A stretch of 64,000 nt of DNA from Ustulina deusta (Eukaryota; Ascomycota; Sordariomycetes; Xylariales; Xylariaceae). A program made the translations under genes and the position numbers. The stretch covers positions 744,001-808,000 of the forward strand of contig JAJNNX010000005.1 in NCBI GenBank assembly GCA_023159155.1, in the 5' to 3' direction. Positions 1 through 12,833 of this stretch are shown here, one piece after another; position 1 is the stretch's first letter, and each line of letters opens with the position of its first letter. The notes under the pieces are model-generated. The model did not search any database. It saw only the letters and a program-made list of their open reading frames with translations, and was not told where the DNA came from.

Positions 1-1476
1 GACCCTCAGAGATTCCCGACCTTTTGCGCCACCCTGGTTGGTGGCACAACACTGTTGGATGTACGATGCCTACCTATTCTCCCTCCCAATAAATAGAAAA
101 ACTGACAGGGAATGCAGGTGCTTGTTAGAAGATTAATAAATCGCTTGAAAGCCAAACTGTCGGGCACGGCTAGGCGGAGGTGAGATAATCAATACCCATT
201 CCTTTTCATGTAAATTAGGTACCTATCATAAGTAGGTACTTAAAGCACGATACATTTCCATCACAGCTTATCCCCAAAATAAGCCTGACAGCGCCACAGA
301 GTCTCGATATGGATTTCATCGTTTATTGCCGGCTGGCTAAGCCTGCGGCTGCTCCAATCCAAGAAAACCAAGGCGTTTGCCGCCGAAACAAACGCTCTAC
401 ATGATGATGATGATGATGACAACAAGAAGCAAGAGACCGTCCGATATGCAGGACGAACACTGGATCTAACCCTATTCGCCGCCACCAGAGCCGTCGACGT
501 GATAGTCGGCGAGCTATGGTCGCAGAGACGGCAGCGCCGGGTCGCCGCCGGTCGATGGTCGTGGGTGAGTGCCACCCACTTACTCCAATACCGATAATTG
601 CAAGCGTAACCCCCCGATATCTAACCCGCACAGCTGGATTCGTTCGCATCGCGAATGGCCGACCCGTCCATCTTCGCCGTCTCGTGCGCGCTGATCATGT
701 GGGCGTGGTTCTACGCGCCCTCGGCCCTGCCGCGCTCCTACACCAGGTGGATCAGCTCGGCGGCCGCCGTCGACGCCCGCCTGATCGAGGCGCTGCGCCG
801 GTGTCGCGAGGGCGCGCTCCGCTACGGCGAGGACACCGGCCACGCCCCGCTGCTGCAGTCCATGTGCGCAGACCACCGGTGGCCGCTGGAATGGGGCGAC
901 CCGGCCGCCACGATCCCCTTCCCGTGCGAGATGGTGCACATGGGCTGCGGGCCGTCCTGCGAGTACCACGCCCTGTCGCGCTTCCTGCGCTCCTTCAAGT
1001 GGGCCATGGCCACGTATCTCCCCCTGAACCTCCTCGCCCGGCGGGCCAAGGATCCCCAGGGGTTCCGCCGCGCCCTCGCCTCCGCCGCGCGGTCGTCCTC
1101 CTTCCTCGCGGCCTTCATCGCCCTGTTCTACTACGGCGTGTGTCTCGCGCGAACGCGCGTCGGGCCGCATCTCGCGAAAGACGACCCGCGGTCCCGCCAG
1201 GCCATCGACGCGGGCGTCTGCGTCGGCTGCGGCTGCTTTATGTGCGGATGGAGCATCTTCCTCGAGGCGGCGTCGCGGAGGAAGGACATGGCGCTGTTCG
1301 TGGCGCCGCGGGCGCTCGCGACCCTCTTGCCCAGACGATATCCCCTCGCCAAGCAGTGGCGGGAGACGTTCGTCTTCGCGTTCAGCACGGCCGTTGTGTT
1401 TACCTGCGTCTGCGAGAACCGGGGCAGGGTTCGCGGGGTGCTGGGGAGCGTCTTGGGATCTGTGCTCGAGACTTGA
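1..1476 (+). CDS. TMEM135-like integral membrane protein (5'-partial)
   Basis: The coding exons I read are <1..60, 292..564 and 634..1476; all junctions are phase 0 with GT-AG borders (GTACGA, then GTGAGT donors). The gene starts left of the window, so only about 391 C-terminal residues are seen. Exon 1 reads RFPTFCATLVGG, exon 2 SFIAGWLSLRLLQ and GRTLDLTLFAATRAVDV, and exon 3 MADPSIFAVSCALIMWAWFY, which together match the fungal TMEM135 (PMP24/Tim17-related) family as I know it. These are multi-spanning proteins placed in peroxisomes, mitochondria or lipid droplets in animals; the fungal role is poorly defined. A run of six Asp codons sits in the loop at about 418-435 (approximate). Exon 3 is strongly GC-rich at third positions. 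It ends 323 bp before the convergent alpha-galactosidase gene. The family call is good; function is inferred only. Confidence 0.85.
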
Positions 1477-1799
1477 GAAGGGTTGATGGAGGAGTGCGCG
1501 AGGATCTGTCTAGGGAAAGGAGACGCGGCTGCTATGGACCTCTGCGCCATAGACATGTATTAACTGTATACCACCTGTACAATGACAATAGTAGTAATCC
1601 AATGTCTAATGATTATCCAACGTTCACGGCGAATCGGTAGTAGGAATAAAGCCAAGCCAGATAGTATTACGACCATACGTACTAACCTTAGTTCTTACAC
1701 GGTCCAGTATACTAGGCTATGCCAAGATATCTCTGGTGGTTTTATGGACGCATTGATACTACTACCTAGCAGTCCATGAATCCCCTTCCATCAGACCAC
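1477..1799. other. intergenic, convergent 3' ends
   Basis: This is the shared spacer between two genes that face each other tail to tail. It is AT-richer than the flanking exons and should hold both 3' untranslated regions. I see no RNA gene or repeat in it. Confidence 0.5.
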
Positions 1800-4206
1800 T
1801 CACAGCCTCTCCATCTTGAGAATAATGCTCTGATAATCCGCATTCGGCCACGTCAAGCTAAGCCCTGTATTAATGAGCGTAGACCCAGAAAACGTAGCCT
1901 CGTATGCGTCCCCCGTGAGCTTATATTTAGCGTCCGCATCGAGACCCTTCAATTTCACCGGCGGCGGCAGGGGTTTGGTCTCGGAGCGGACCTGGAACAC
2001 GAACAACACGCCTGCGCTCGCGTCGGGCAGTGCGAACATAGCGGCCGGCCAGTTCGACTGGTCCGGGAGCGCCAGACGGTAGAAGTCCCCGTTGATCACG
2101 AGCGGATTGATCTCCTGCTGGAGGGCGATCATGCCCGGTATCGCGTCGCGTTCTTCCGGCGTGAGATCCTTCGGGTCGAGCTCTAGTCCGTACGAGCCGC
2201 ACATGCTCGCCACAGCCGATCGGAAGGCGAGGGGTGTCGTGCGGCCTACCTGCCCGTTTGGGACCGCGCTGACGTGGCACCCCATCGCCGAGGGCGGGTA
2301 CGCGTATGACGTCCCGAATTGGATCTGGAGCCTGTCGAGGCCGTCCGTGTTGTCCGATGTCCAGCTCTGCGGCCAGTAGTGCAGGAGTCCTGCATCGAAG
2401 CGGCCGCCACCTGAGGCACAGCCCTCCCATAGGATCTCCGGGTGCGCGGTTGTGAGGTTGTCGATGACGCGGTACAAGCCCAGTATGTAGGCGTGGTTGG
2501 CGGCGGGGGATGGGAGCTCGTGCTGTCCGCGGTTGTTATCCCATTTGATATATTTGATATTGGCTGAGTCGAGGATCTTCTCGATCGTATTGATAATGTA
2601 GTCCTGCACTTCCGGCAGTCCGAGGTTCAGTACTAGTTGGGTACGGACTAGGGTGCGGTTGTGGGATCCTGCGTGTAGAACCCAATCTGGGTGTGCCGCA
2701 TAGAGGTCTGACTCCGGATTCACCATCTCCGGCTCGACCCATAGCCCAAAACTCATCTTGCTCGATGAGTTGGCTACAGTGATGGCATTCACTTCGTCGA
2801 CGTAGGGGCCTAGGCCTCCAGGGAACTTTTTCTCCTGCGGGACCCAGTCGCCAAGGCCAAGGGTATCATTGTCACGCGGGTAATTAGTGCCAAACCAGCC
2901 ATCGTCGTTCACGAACAGGGTACAGCCTAGATCTGCGGCTCCTTGGGCGAGTTCTACCATCGCGGTATCGTTATATTTGAAGCCTAGTCCCTCCCACGAA
3001 TTTAGGAGGGCCGGCCGTGTCTTCAACGTGTGGTTAGAGCGTGACAGCTGGTTCTTGAACAAAGAATGCAGCGACTGTGACATTCCACTGAAGCCTTTAT
3101 CAGAGTACGCAGAGACGACCTCAGGCGAGGTAAAAGTATCACCTGGCTTAAGTGGCCATGATAAGTGCAATGGGTTGAGACCAAGCAAGAGTCGTACCCA
3201 GCCCGTCGACCATCGCTCGACGTTTGCGGCAAACGAACCGGTGTAAAGGAGGGAATACCCCGTTGCAGGGCCCTGAGACTCCGTTGTGCTGGGGGGAGCA
3301 AGTGCAAGGAATGGGTTGTGAAAAGCGGACGAGTAACCTGCAGTTGACCGGAAGCTGTGGAATCCAGAAATCAGTTAATTGCGTAAGCAATAATAAGACG
3401 AGACTTAAACCCACCCTTGTTCTCCATAGCCGACTGGGCGTCTGTTAAGATGAGCCTCAGCAGCCCAGTCTCCCCGAAGATCAATTAGATCAAGCTCCTC
3501 ATTTGGCATGTCAATGCTCCAGCTACTCGCTCTTAGCACAGTCGCGGTACTATTCCCCTTATTTGTGAGACGAAAGCTGCGTGCGATAGCATTGTGTTCC
3601 GGGAAGATTGAATAGTAAAGGTCCGCCGAGATGGCCGAATATTCGTCATACAAGTGGACTATAAGTGTCGAGACGTCTCCCTCTTCACCATATGTAGCCG
3701 GAAGCCCGGCAAGCCCAGGTTTACCGGCTTTAGCCTCGTAGCCTGTGTACGCGAAGCTAGAAACGGTATCCCCGGATGCATGTTGAATATGAATCGCTGG
3801 CGTGCGGAAGTCGCCTCGACCGGAATCGGGAAATTCACGAAGTCGGTAGGTATATTGACTGCCCCAACCATTCATGTTACCAGCATCTTGAGAAATGATC
3901 TCCGCAGCATAGCCGCCCCAGTGATCATGGACGAGGTCTAACGTTGAAGGATCGACATGGAATTGATATGAGATACTAGACGAAGCCAGGGAAAAAGATG
4001 GCGCAGGGCCATCCTCTATAGTGATCCCTAAAGTCGATTGGTGAGAATTGGGACATCGATTGAGTTCAACATGATACGATTGTGTGCGCGAAGCAACACC
4101 AGAACCGCCAATGTAAAGATTGGGAAAGATAATGCTTACATTTCACATTGCTTTGGCCGAGTGCCCATGCCGGGAGTAGGCACAGAGCTAGTCTTCTGGC
4201 GAACAT
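1800..4206 (-). CDS. Secreted alpha-galactosidase, GH36 (AglC-like)
   Basis: Three exons on the minus strand: 4206..4140, 4027..3415 and 3354..1800, giving 744 residues, the normal size for fungal GH36 enzymes. The enzyme hydrolyses terminal alpha-1,6-galactose from raffinose-type oligosaccharides and galactomannan. The first exon encodes a signal peptide (MFARRLALCLLPAWALG), so it is secreted. The N-terminal beta-sandwich follows (HVDPSTLDLVHDHWGG, GWGSQYTYRLREFPDSG). The barrel carries LLNSWEGLGF, the nucleophile motif IKYIKWDNNRG (Asp near residue 499), CASGGGRFD, and WTSDNTD with the likely acid/base Asp near 561. KWDNNR replaces the bacterial KWDMNR and is usual in fungal AglC-type enzymes. 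Introns are 112 and 60 nt; the split codons rebuild Trp and Gly cleanly. Several N-glycosylation sequons are present. Confidence 0.95.
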
Positions 4207-7200
4207 GCTGTACTCTAGTATGGCCTCGAAGCTTTCTCTCAAGCTGGGAACAGACCGGGGTAATCTCCATTCACAGAAGATAGCAGCGGTCCCTTGAGAT
4301 TCTAAATATATTTCCGCGAGTGTGCCGGAAATTGTAGGGCACCAAGCTGACATGTCGGCTCATTGCGTCACCGTAGCTAGACCGAGGGTGCGGATCGTCG
4401 GCCCCGATTCCCCTCTCTCGTCATGAAGCTCTGCGAGCAGCTGGCTGTGTTTAGGAGGTGAGGTTGGGCTTTTTAACAGCCATCGTGGTCAAAACCAGGC
4501 GAGCTACTCCACCCTCTCCGCATCAATCTGCAGTCTGCATGTCGTTACCCCGTATGCGAGAGGGGAATGTTGCATGCGGGGAGGGCTCTTCACGGGTCTG
4601 GATTCTCCGACATGTGTTTACCTCACAGCCGCTCCTATCCCAGCACAGGCTGCTTTTCATCATAGAAGAAAGCGACTACTACTAGGCACGCTCAGAACGT
4701 TAGTGCAAGCTACCTGATAGAATATAAGGAAGGTGAAGATACCCTATTTGACTCTTCGGTACAGAACGAGGCCAGAATGAATAGCTACATACACAAAGTT
4801 CATCGTTGATCTACCTGATTGGCAGCGAAAAGTCAACGCCGACAATAAAGGAGCGGAGGAGATCGAACGGACCTATCCCACAAATTAGCTGCTCGGGATT
4901 ATGATGAGGTGTAGATAGACAAGTCCGGGTCTTATCAGCGACATTCGATGATGGAACGCAGAGGCTCGGCCCGGAGCAGTACCGGAGTTAACCAACGTAA
5001 CCCTTCCAGTTAGACCGAATTTCTGAAGGAGGCCACGTGCTTTACATAATACATATGGGTCGTGAAATGCATAGTACTATCTAACTTAGACTTCATATGT
5101 TGATAGAACTTGAATTGCCCTGCTAAGGTAGGTAGTTTTTTATTCAGATTATTTATCGTGCAAAAATAATAAAACGCAGGGCTTCCTTTCGCTGGGGGTA
5201 TAATCCTTTTTATTTATTTAATTTCTTTTTAGTGTAACTTTATGCAACTAGATAACTCAGTTAACCCAACCAACGCAGCTCATACAGCCTTTTACAACCA
5301 ACATGCTAATCCATCAAATGTGCTGTAGCCCTTGCAACTAACCTTTACTTGGGCCAAATAGCTAATACAGCTTTTCGCAACTAACCAAGTTGATAAAATG
5401 AAGATATCGCGTCGTTATTATTGTTGCTGCTACCACTCCACTAGCTGGTACCAATAAGTCAATGTTAAACGGTGCAATCGTATCTCGTCTTGGCCCTCCA
5501 GGTTCCACGTGATTACTTTATCGTCATCCACAGGTTGGAGTAATGTCGGAAATGTGCTTATGGCCCACCGTCAGCACGGCCATAGATTCAGATGCCGGAT
5601 AGGCATACTCTTACTCATGGATACAAAATAGGGAGGTGGGCAACGCAACGATATCGGTGGACGGTCTTCGGCTAATGTAAACAAAGTTCAACACCATGTA
5701 AGAAAACTATTTTGATACGATACCTAACTATCCAGATGGTAAGCGCACAAAATTCGGTATTCATCCTCTCTTGTAGATTGTTCCTAATATAATACCGGAA
5801 TGCTAACTCTACCAGATAACGACTTAATCAGCCAGCTGGTCTTCACATTTCCGAGTATTACTCAGGTGTGCCCAGATATCACGTCAGGATAATATTTTTT
5901 CTTTTCCATCTTCTTATCAACCCGGCTACTCGGAAGATCGATAGTTTCAATGTTATCAATCTGAATTTCGGCCCGCAAAGGTATACGTATTGTGTCCCTA
6001 CCCAATTGACATCTTTGGTGTTACATACACCCATCCAGAGGTTCACCGCTCTTTTCATGCAACGTAAGAATTCTTGCGGAGCGAAACGTTGAACTTGACG
6101 AGACCCGAAATGCTAGATAGCAGAAGGGTTTTTTTTTTCCTCCGGTTTCAAAGACTCCCTGTCGTATGACCCATCAACGTGCCAGAGGGAGGAAGAGGGT
6201 GGGTTTCTCTTATTGCTGTTCCACTCTGGTTACTGGGTGCGCTTTGTTCCGAGCCAATGTCCGGGCCTTTAATATCACGATAATATCACCGCTATGAATT
6301 GCGATGGGCATCCAGTTCCAAGGGGAATAGGAGATGCAGATAAGCCCAGACGATCATAGCATCACACCTACGCACGTGCGACATGCCTCCTAAAACCCGA
6401 GGATGAGAAGGTCGAGTCGTTTGCATAAAGTATTATGTCATTTTCATCAAGCTCGCCACGTGGATATGACCTGAGCTGTAATTAGAAAAAGATAAGGTCT
6501 TGGAGGCAGTGTCAAGACCCACGACGTTTCAGAAGAAGAAGAACATGTAAAGGCACACAGTGTCGTGCTTTGTTTGTCGTGTGATTTTGAATCGACGGGG
6601 TCGCATTCGGCTTCTTCCCCTATCTCTCTATCTCTCGGCTCTTTTGTGGCCGGGACCGCCATGGGAGAGGCAGTCTCACGATGGCGTATGCAGGCGGTGA
6701 TGTGGACCTGGGAAGCTATCAGGTTCAAGTCACCACGCCGCGAGGCAAGGACATCGCAGCCTATTACCATGGCCACGAGGGCTTACAGTTTTGAGCGAGT
6801 CTTGCGGGCGCCAGAAAAAAGACAGCAGAGGAGTTGTTGCTCGGAATACTTCTTTCGGACTAGTCGGCCCTTCTCGCAAAACATCTTGGTTCACGTTCTC
6901 AGGACGAGGGGCAGGTCAATGAGCTCGGTGGGGAGGTTATCTTAATTCATACAGGTAGGGACTCATCGATCGTCAGCAATTTGGCAAGGGATTCTGAGCC
7001 AAGATGGTGAAAGAACTTTTCTCGAGCAATCTTATTCTTGAAGCCCAACCCAGAGGCCTGGTACTAGCCTGCGCCGTTGATGCCCAGAGGGGCACAAGGA
7101 GAAGGGGTTCGAGACTCCTGGTTTGTCAACACGACACTTAGTCTCCCTAGTATAGACTAGCCTTGGGGGCTGACAATGTCGGAATTTAAGGTAGTACCAG

Positions 7201-7739
7201 TATCCGTTCCGCAGTTCCAAATATAGGTGACAAGGACGCTAGCATCCCGAAACAGCGCGGAAGATAGCGAAGACCCATGAGCCGCAAGGAGCCGTGGGGG
7301 TCCAACGCGACTAGCTAGCAACATCACACGGGAAACTTTTTTTCGCCCCTCTTTTACCGCGATGAGACGTTATGCCATTCTCGTATGCAATGGGAGCTTG
7401 CCGATTGTTAGCACAGCCATCACTACTATCTCGAAAGTGGATTGAGCTACATTACACTACACTAGGTAGACTAGTGTACAGTAGCTATTATACCACTGGG
7501 GGACATGACTTGGAGAAATGCATGGTAAAATTTTACATACCTAGACATACAGTACTTCGTAAGAAGTATTAGTGTAGACCAAGGTCCGCCTATACTGGGT
7601 AGTCGACTTCAAGACTTCGAGTGCAACAACAACTGTGCACCCCCCGGAAGATCAGGAGCATTTGCAAGCATGGATAAAACACATCGATATTTGTGGGTTG
7701 CCCTAAAGCTTAATCAACTTGAAGGAGGATATAACTGCC
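4207..7739. other. gene-poor spacer upstream of the GH36 gene
   Basis: No reading frame here has coding character; those present are short and their translations look like random sequence. The first few hundred bases should hold the alpha-galactosidase promoter. Around 5279-5385 there are two diverged copies of a motif like ATACAGCYTTT followed by AACYAAC, which may be the remnant of a decayed repeat. Short T-runs occur near 6128 and 7337. I find no recognisable RNA gene. Confidence 0.4.
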
Positions 7740-8130
7740 TACTGCAGTATACAGACTGACCGGGCCACCCGTACTGGCTGACCTAGCCATACATACTGAC
7801 TGACCCGGTCACCGATACGAATTTCCTATACAGACCGACTTAGCTATATTGGTTGACCTGGCTATATCGGCGAACCAGGGCAAATTATCCAACTTAGCGA
7901 TATTGGCCACATATACGAACCTAGCTGAACTGACTGACTAAGCTATATTGGCTAACCTGGCTATATTGGCTGGCCTAGCTATATTGGCGGCTAACCTGGC
8001 ATATTGGCTAACCAGGGCAAATTAGTTGACCTACCTTTATTGGCCACATAGACGAACCTACCTATACAATATATACGAACCTGCCATATTGCAGGTGGCT
8101 GACCTAGGGCTGACCTAGCTATACTGATGC
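7740..8130. repeat. degenerate short-unit array (GCTATATTGGCTAACCTG-like)
   Basis: About 390 bp built from imperfect units of roughly 18-20 bp resembling GCTATATTGGCTAACCTG, alternating with TATACAGACTGACC and TTGGCCACATAGACGAACC variants. Units share the words TATATTGG, GACC or AACC, and CCTAGC. The same words recur in reverse complement at about 8262-8362 (GGTCAGTCTGTATA, TAGCTAGGTCAGCC), so the whole block is an imperfect, lopsided palindrome around the GC-rich centre at about 8170-8210. Copy number and unit boundaries are estimates by eye. Confidence 0.65.
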
Positions 8131-8137
8131 TTATATA

Positions 8138-8381
8138 CGTTAAAAACGAAGGTAGTCTCTGAGAGTGAAGCGGCGCGCGCGAAGCGCACCCTGTGGCGAA
8201 ACGCACGGTCGGTAGGAATCTAGGTAGGGGAGGGGGGAGGCTACCTTTGTACCCTAGGGCTAGGTCAGTTAGTATACACAGGTAGGTCAGTCTGTATAAG
8301 TCCTTAGGTAGGTCAGTCTGTATACTTACCTAGGTAGGTCAGTTTGTATAGCTAGGTCAGCCAATGCCTTCGTTTTTAACG
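8138..8381. repeat. 244-bp segment with perfect 15-bp terminal inverted repeats
   Basis: CGTTAAAAACGAAGG at 8138-8152 is the exact reverse complement of CCTTCGTTTTTAACG at 8367-8381. The interior holds a GC-rich palindromic stretch near 8168-8195 (GCGGCGCGCGCGAAGCGC) and, towards the right end, inverted copies of the neighbouring array words. The size and ends resemble a miniature inverted-repeat element, but I see no convincing target-site duplication (left flank ends TTATATA, right flank begins AAAGGAA). It encodes nothing. Confidence 0.55.
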
Positions 8382-10253
8382 AAAGGAAGAACAATACAAT
8401 AGATCTTCCAGATAATTCTACATCTGATAACAACCTACTTACCTCCCAATATACCCAACACAGCCGGCAACAGATACATTAACAAGGCATGCAGAGCGAC
8501 ACAGGCCCTGTAGGATAGCTGATCAGATAGGTAGGTGGTATACAGCCGCAGATCTCTGACTAGTGTACGGGACTTTGAGCTGGCCGCTTTTAGTCCCTGC
8601 CCAGGTCGGGACGGTTCAAGTTGGTTATTATGTATGCTCGCCACTCTACAAAGCAAGAGGCATAGTTAAAACCCCCAGCGCTTCTTATCAATCAGAAGCA
8701 AAGAAAATATTTTCTCGCCCACTTCGAGATAGGCAGATACCAATCAAGCTATATTCGCTCCAATAGAAGCAATCGAAACAATGGTGTCGGCGCGGGCTTG
8801 GCCAATGGTGGACAAGAGATCGTCATGCACGCCACTGCCGTGGTCCATGTCAGCGAGGAACCATGCGCCATGCACCACCCAAACAGGTACCCATGCCGAT
8901 AGTCCGAGCAGGCGAGCCTTACCGAGCAGCAATCTGCAGCGCAGATCGGACCAGGGGGGGCGATTAGGTTGCAGGGGCTACAGCAGATGTACAGCACTTA
9001 TCGCGGCGCTCCAGTGCGACTCAAGAGGTACTGCCCCTGCATCCGCTCTGCGGCTCTGCAACCAATCCAACACGTGTACCTCGCCTGGTATTCCATATTA
9101 CGCGTTGCAGCATACGTTGTGCCAACTCTGCTCCAACCTTGATCACCATCGTTCTTCAACTTTCGAGCCTCTCCTGCTACCTAGTGGAATGGCTCCCGAC
9201 GCCACTCCTGTACCGGCTCCGCCCCTCCTGCCCACTCCCTGCCCCTCCCAGCATTACGTGTAGGCACGTCCAAGCGTTTCCTAACACGGCCTCAGTCGGT
9301 ATGAGTAATGTTCCCCGGGCCAAGCCGTTGGAGACATCACGTCGCAGCACAGCAGCAGCTCTACGCCGACCTGTCTGAACTTTCTTTGTCTCGTCGATGG
9401 AACCCCCGGATTCTTTCATGTCGTGCACTGTAGTAATGGCACGTACGGACGCCGCTCATCACGCCCATCCTCGCCAGCTTGGCCATACTCAGCAATGCCC
9501 TCAGAACAGTAACTGGTGTGTTGGGCTCGACCGGATCGGCCCTTTAGATTTCCGCTTCGGTGGATAAAATCAGATAAGACACCAGGAACAGGGCCGGAGT
9601 CTGCGACCCTGGGAAAGATCGAAACACCCGCCTGCCAATCGTCTTCCCATGTCCGGCCAGACTATCACAGTGCTACTATTCCCGGCACCTCCACTCTCTT
9701 GGGGCCTTCCCGCCGGCCCACAAGCCCACAAGCCCACAGGCCCCTTGTCATGATATTGCCGAGATGATCGAGAGATGATGATGAGCGAGCACTGGGTGTC
9801 GGTCGGCATGGGGTGGACGAAGTTTTCCAGGCAACCCAGGTCTGGTTTGGTCTCTAGTTTAAGTACTAGTTGTGATCTGCTTCTTAGCAAGTGGGCATTC
9901 TTTTGTCGGCCACTGTCGACGTTTTCGGAGTCAGATCCAAACTCTATCCTTTGTCCTCCGCGTCATTTCCAATCTTGCCCCTATCGCTCTCCAGCACCTC
10001 CCGTAAACACTGACTCGGCTCTTGCATTTCGTATTGCGCCTCTAGCCCCGTGCTGTCATACTGGAGCTTCCGCCGATCAACTTCCTACAGCACCTAGAAC
10101 AATCCTTTCGTCCCGCAGTCCAATAATTTGCTCTAAGCAAGTTTCTGGTCTATAGTCACATCTCTCACGCTGTGGTCAGGGACTGCTGTCCCTTGTTCCT
10201 CCCATCAATCAGAAATCAATAGTATTTTTTCAAATATCACAAAGGACTTCGAT
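8382..10253. other. spacer and leader region of the ThrE-like gene
   Basis: No supported gene. The open frames between 8781 and 10155 have low-complexity, non-conserved-looking translations. The part from about 9900 to 10253 is pyrimidine-rich and precedes the ATG at 10254, so it is probably promoter and 5' leader of the transporter gene. Confidence 0.4.
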
Positions 10254-12833
10254 ATGGATGGTGGACAGCAAGCTTCTTCAGAAAATAGCCGCTCAGCATC
10301 CATCGGCTCTACGGAAGAAGTTCAGAACACCACAGCTCCCAGCAATGGGACTACGACCAAGAAAGAGAAGGGACGAGTACGTTTCAACAGCACCACCGAT
10401 GTCGAGCCGCCAGCGTTTGTACAGCAATTGAGCAGCCCAAAAGAACCCCAAGACGCAGCTTCGCAGCCTAAGCTCAAGCCCAGACCATCGCTTTTGCGTG
10501 GAAGCTCTTATAACTCGGTGCTTAGCTTTTCCAACGAAGATGATGAGCACGACCCGAGTTCCGAGGTAGCAATCTCTGCTCGTGCTGCTCAGGAACGTGC
10601 TCAGCATGTTGCTGCTACGGTGCTCGGGTCCCACTCTACGCCAGGCTCAAGAAGAACCTCGCTCGATTCTGATAACGAGACATTGCACGGTGATCGCCAA
10701 GATCGCCAAGATCAACAAGATCAACAAGATCACGAGGATCAACTGAGGGGTCGAATTAGTCGTCTCCACGATCTTGCCCTTAAATTGGCAAACTCGCATC
10801 TTACTGGACACGGCAACAACAAAGAGAAAGACCAAGAGAAAGCATCGTTAGAACGAGGGCGCTCTTTCAAGAAGGAGGCCTACGATCTCGTTCAATCTCA
10901 CGCCTTGCACAATGGTCCTTTGGATTTTGGACAACCAAATCACAACAGGACTGCAAACTCTTCAGGTCAGGTCACACCAACGGAAGAAAGAGATGCGGAA
11001 GTTTGGATCCCGCCGCCTCAGCAGTTCCGTGGAAGCGCACTATCTCATTTGTTGAAACTCTACAGGCAGCGCGACGAGCAGCCCCCTAGCTATCCACACA
11101 GTCAGAGGTCGGAATTCAGTGAACCCACTACGCCCGGGTCTTCTGGCACGGCTACTCCGACGCGGAAGAAATGGTACGAAAAAGACAAGAATCGTTCGGT
11201 GGACACTCTAGCGAATCTCGTGGAAGCATCTGCTCGCCTAGCTAATGCGACCGCCGGCGCCGAATCCCCCGCTTCAGAAACGCAACCGAAGCGGCCGAAA
11301 CGACCTAAGTACAAGCGAAGCCCCAGTTCTCGCCTCTTGAAGCTAGGCCGTCCGCGGATCGAGGATGAAATTCGTATCACGATCAATATCGCCGAAACTC
11401 TGAGCCGCCAAAAGTACATCATTAAAATGTGTAAAGCTCTCATGATGTACGGAGCTCCGACACACCGCCTGGAAGAATATCTGACGATGACGGCAAGAGT
11501 TCTCGAAATTGATGGGCAGTTCCTTTACTTGCCTGGTTGCATGATCATATCCTTCGATGATAAGCAGACACACACAACCGAAGTGAAAATTGTGAGGTCA
11601 GCACAGGGAATTGACCTTGGGAAACTCAAAGACATTCATGAAATTTACAAGTCCGTGCTTCACGACCTTTACGGTGTTGATGAAGCCATAGAGAGGATCT
11701 CCACTATCATAGCCGCGAAGGATAAGTTTCACCCGTGGGTTCGCGTTCTCGTCTTCGGCTTGGCGAGTGCGGCTGTGGCGCCCTTTGCATTTGGAGGACG
11801 ATGGATTGATTTGCCCTTCTGTTTTCTCCTCGGAACCATGGTTGGGGCATTACAGATCATCGTGGCTCCGAAGTCAGCCCTGTATAATAACCTATTCGAG
11901 ATCAGCGCCACCATATTGACGAGTTTTCTTGCAAGAGCATTTGGAAGCATCAGAGGTGGAGAGCTGTTCTGCTTTTCTGCTATGGCCCAAAGTTCCATAG
12001 CCCTCATCCTTCCTGGTTGGATCGTCTGTAAGTCGTTCTTATTCTCCTACATCACATGATTCTTGCTAACTCTTATCAGTAAGCGCGGCGCTCGAATTAC
12101 AGTCGCGAGCTTTAGTACCCGGCTCGATCCGCCTAGTATATGCCATCATCTATTCATTATTTATTGGCTTCGGTATCACAGTTGGGACTGTTCTATATGG
12201 ACTCTTTGATTCGAATGCTACGTCTGCGACGACGTGCAGTAACACAATCGACCCGCACCTTGCATTCATCTCCGTGCCCCTATTCACTATATGCTTGGCG
12301 GTTGTCAACCAAGCCAAATGGAAGCAACTCCCAGTCATGGTGCTCATCTCTTTCGCTGGCTATATCGTGAACTACTACAGTTCTCCTAAATTCAAGGCTG
12401 CTCCCCAAATCGCCAACACACTCGGCGCTTTCACAGTTGGGGTCTTAGCCAACTTGTACTCGAGACTGAGACACGGAGTTGCGGTGACCGCTCTATTGCC
12501 AGCGATTTTCGTGCAGGTGCCTAGCGGCATAGCGGCAACAGGAAGTCTTCTCAGTGGTCTTAGCGCTGCCAATCAGATCAACAACAACAGTGAGACGATA
12601 AACGGAACATCTTCCGTAAGTGTAATAGTATCACCGTGTACGTATTTACCGTTAACTAACATATATCTTCTCAGGCATCGGCGGATGGTGGAATTGGTAA
12701 CATGAGTGACGTTCTGTACAACGTTGCCGGGTCGATGATCCAGATTGCCATTGGAATCACACTGGGTCTATTCTTGAGTGCGCTTATCATTTACCCTCTT
12801 GGAAAACGCCGTAGCGGGCTTTGGACGCTCTGA
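10254..12833 (+). CDS. ThrE/PRM10-like threonine-serine exporter family membrane protein (DUF1212)
   Basis: Exons 10254..12027, 12080..12615 and 12675..12833 give 822 residues. The first 370 or so residues are a hydrophilic, probably disordered tail with Ser/Pro-rich stretches and a DRQDRQDQQDQQD run. The ThrE N-terminal domain follows at residue 371 (EIRITINIAETLSRQKYI, MMYGAPTHRLEEYL, GCMIISFDD). From about residue 496 there is a series of membrane helices (VRVLVFGLASAAVAPFAFGG onward), then a second ThrE-type membrane block in exons 2 and 3 with a conserved-looking segment FTVGVLANLYSRLRHGVAVTA near its end. Yeast PRM10 and bacterial ThrE are relatives; ThrE exports threonine and serine, while the fungal substrate is unknown. 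Splice phases join Leu and then Ser/Ala cleanly. Introns are 52 and 59 nt. Confidence 0.9.

Noticed and set aside
516..1640. 374-codon plus-strand frame overlapping the TMEM135-like exons
   Set aside because: It is a shifted frame of a GC-rich exon with Arg/Pro-rich, domain-free translation; the other frame carries the family motifs.
8781..9263. 160-codon plus-strand frame before the ThrE-like gene
   Set aside because: Low-complexity, Cys/Pro-rich translation without family features; the opposite strand is equally open.
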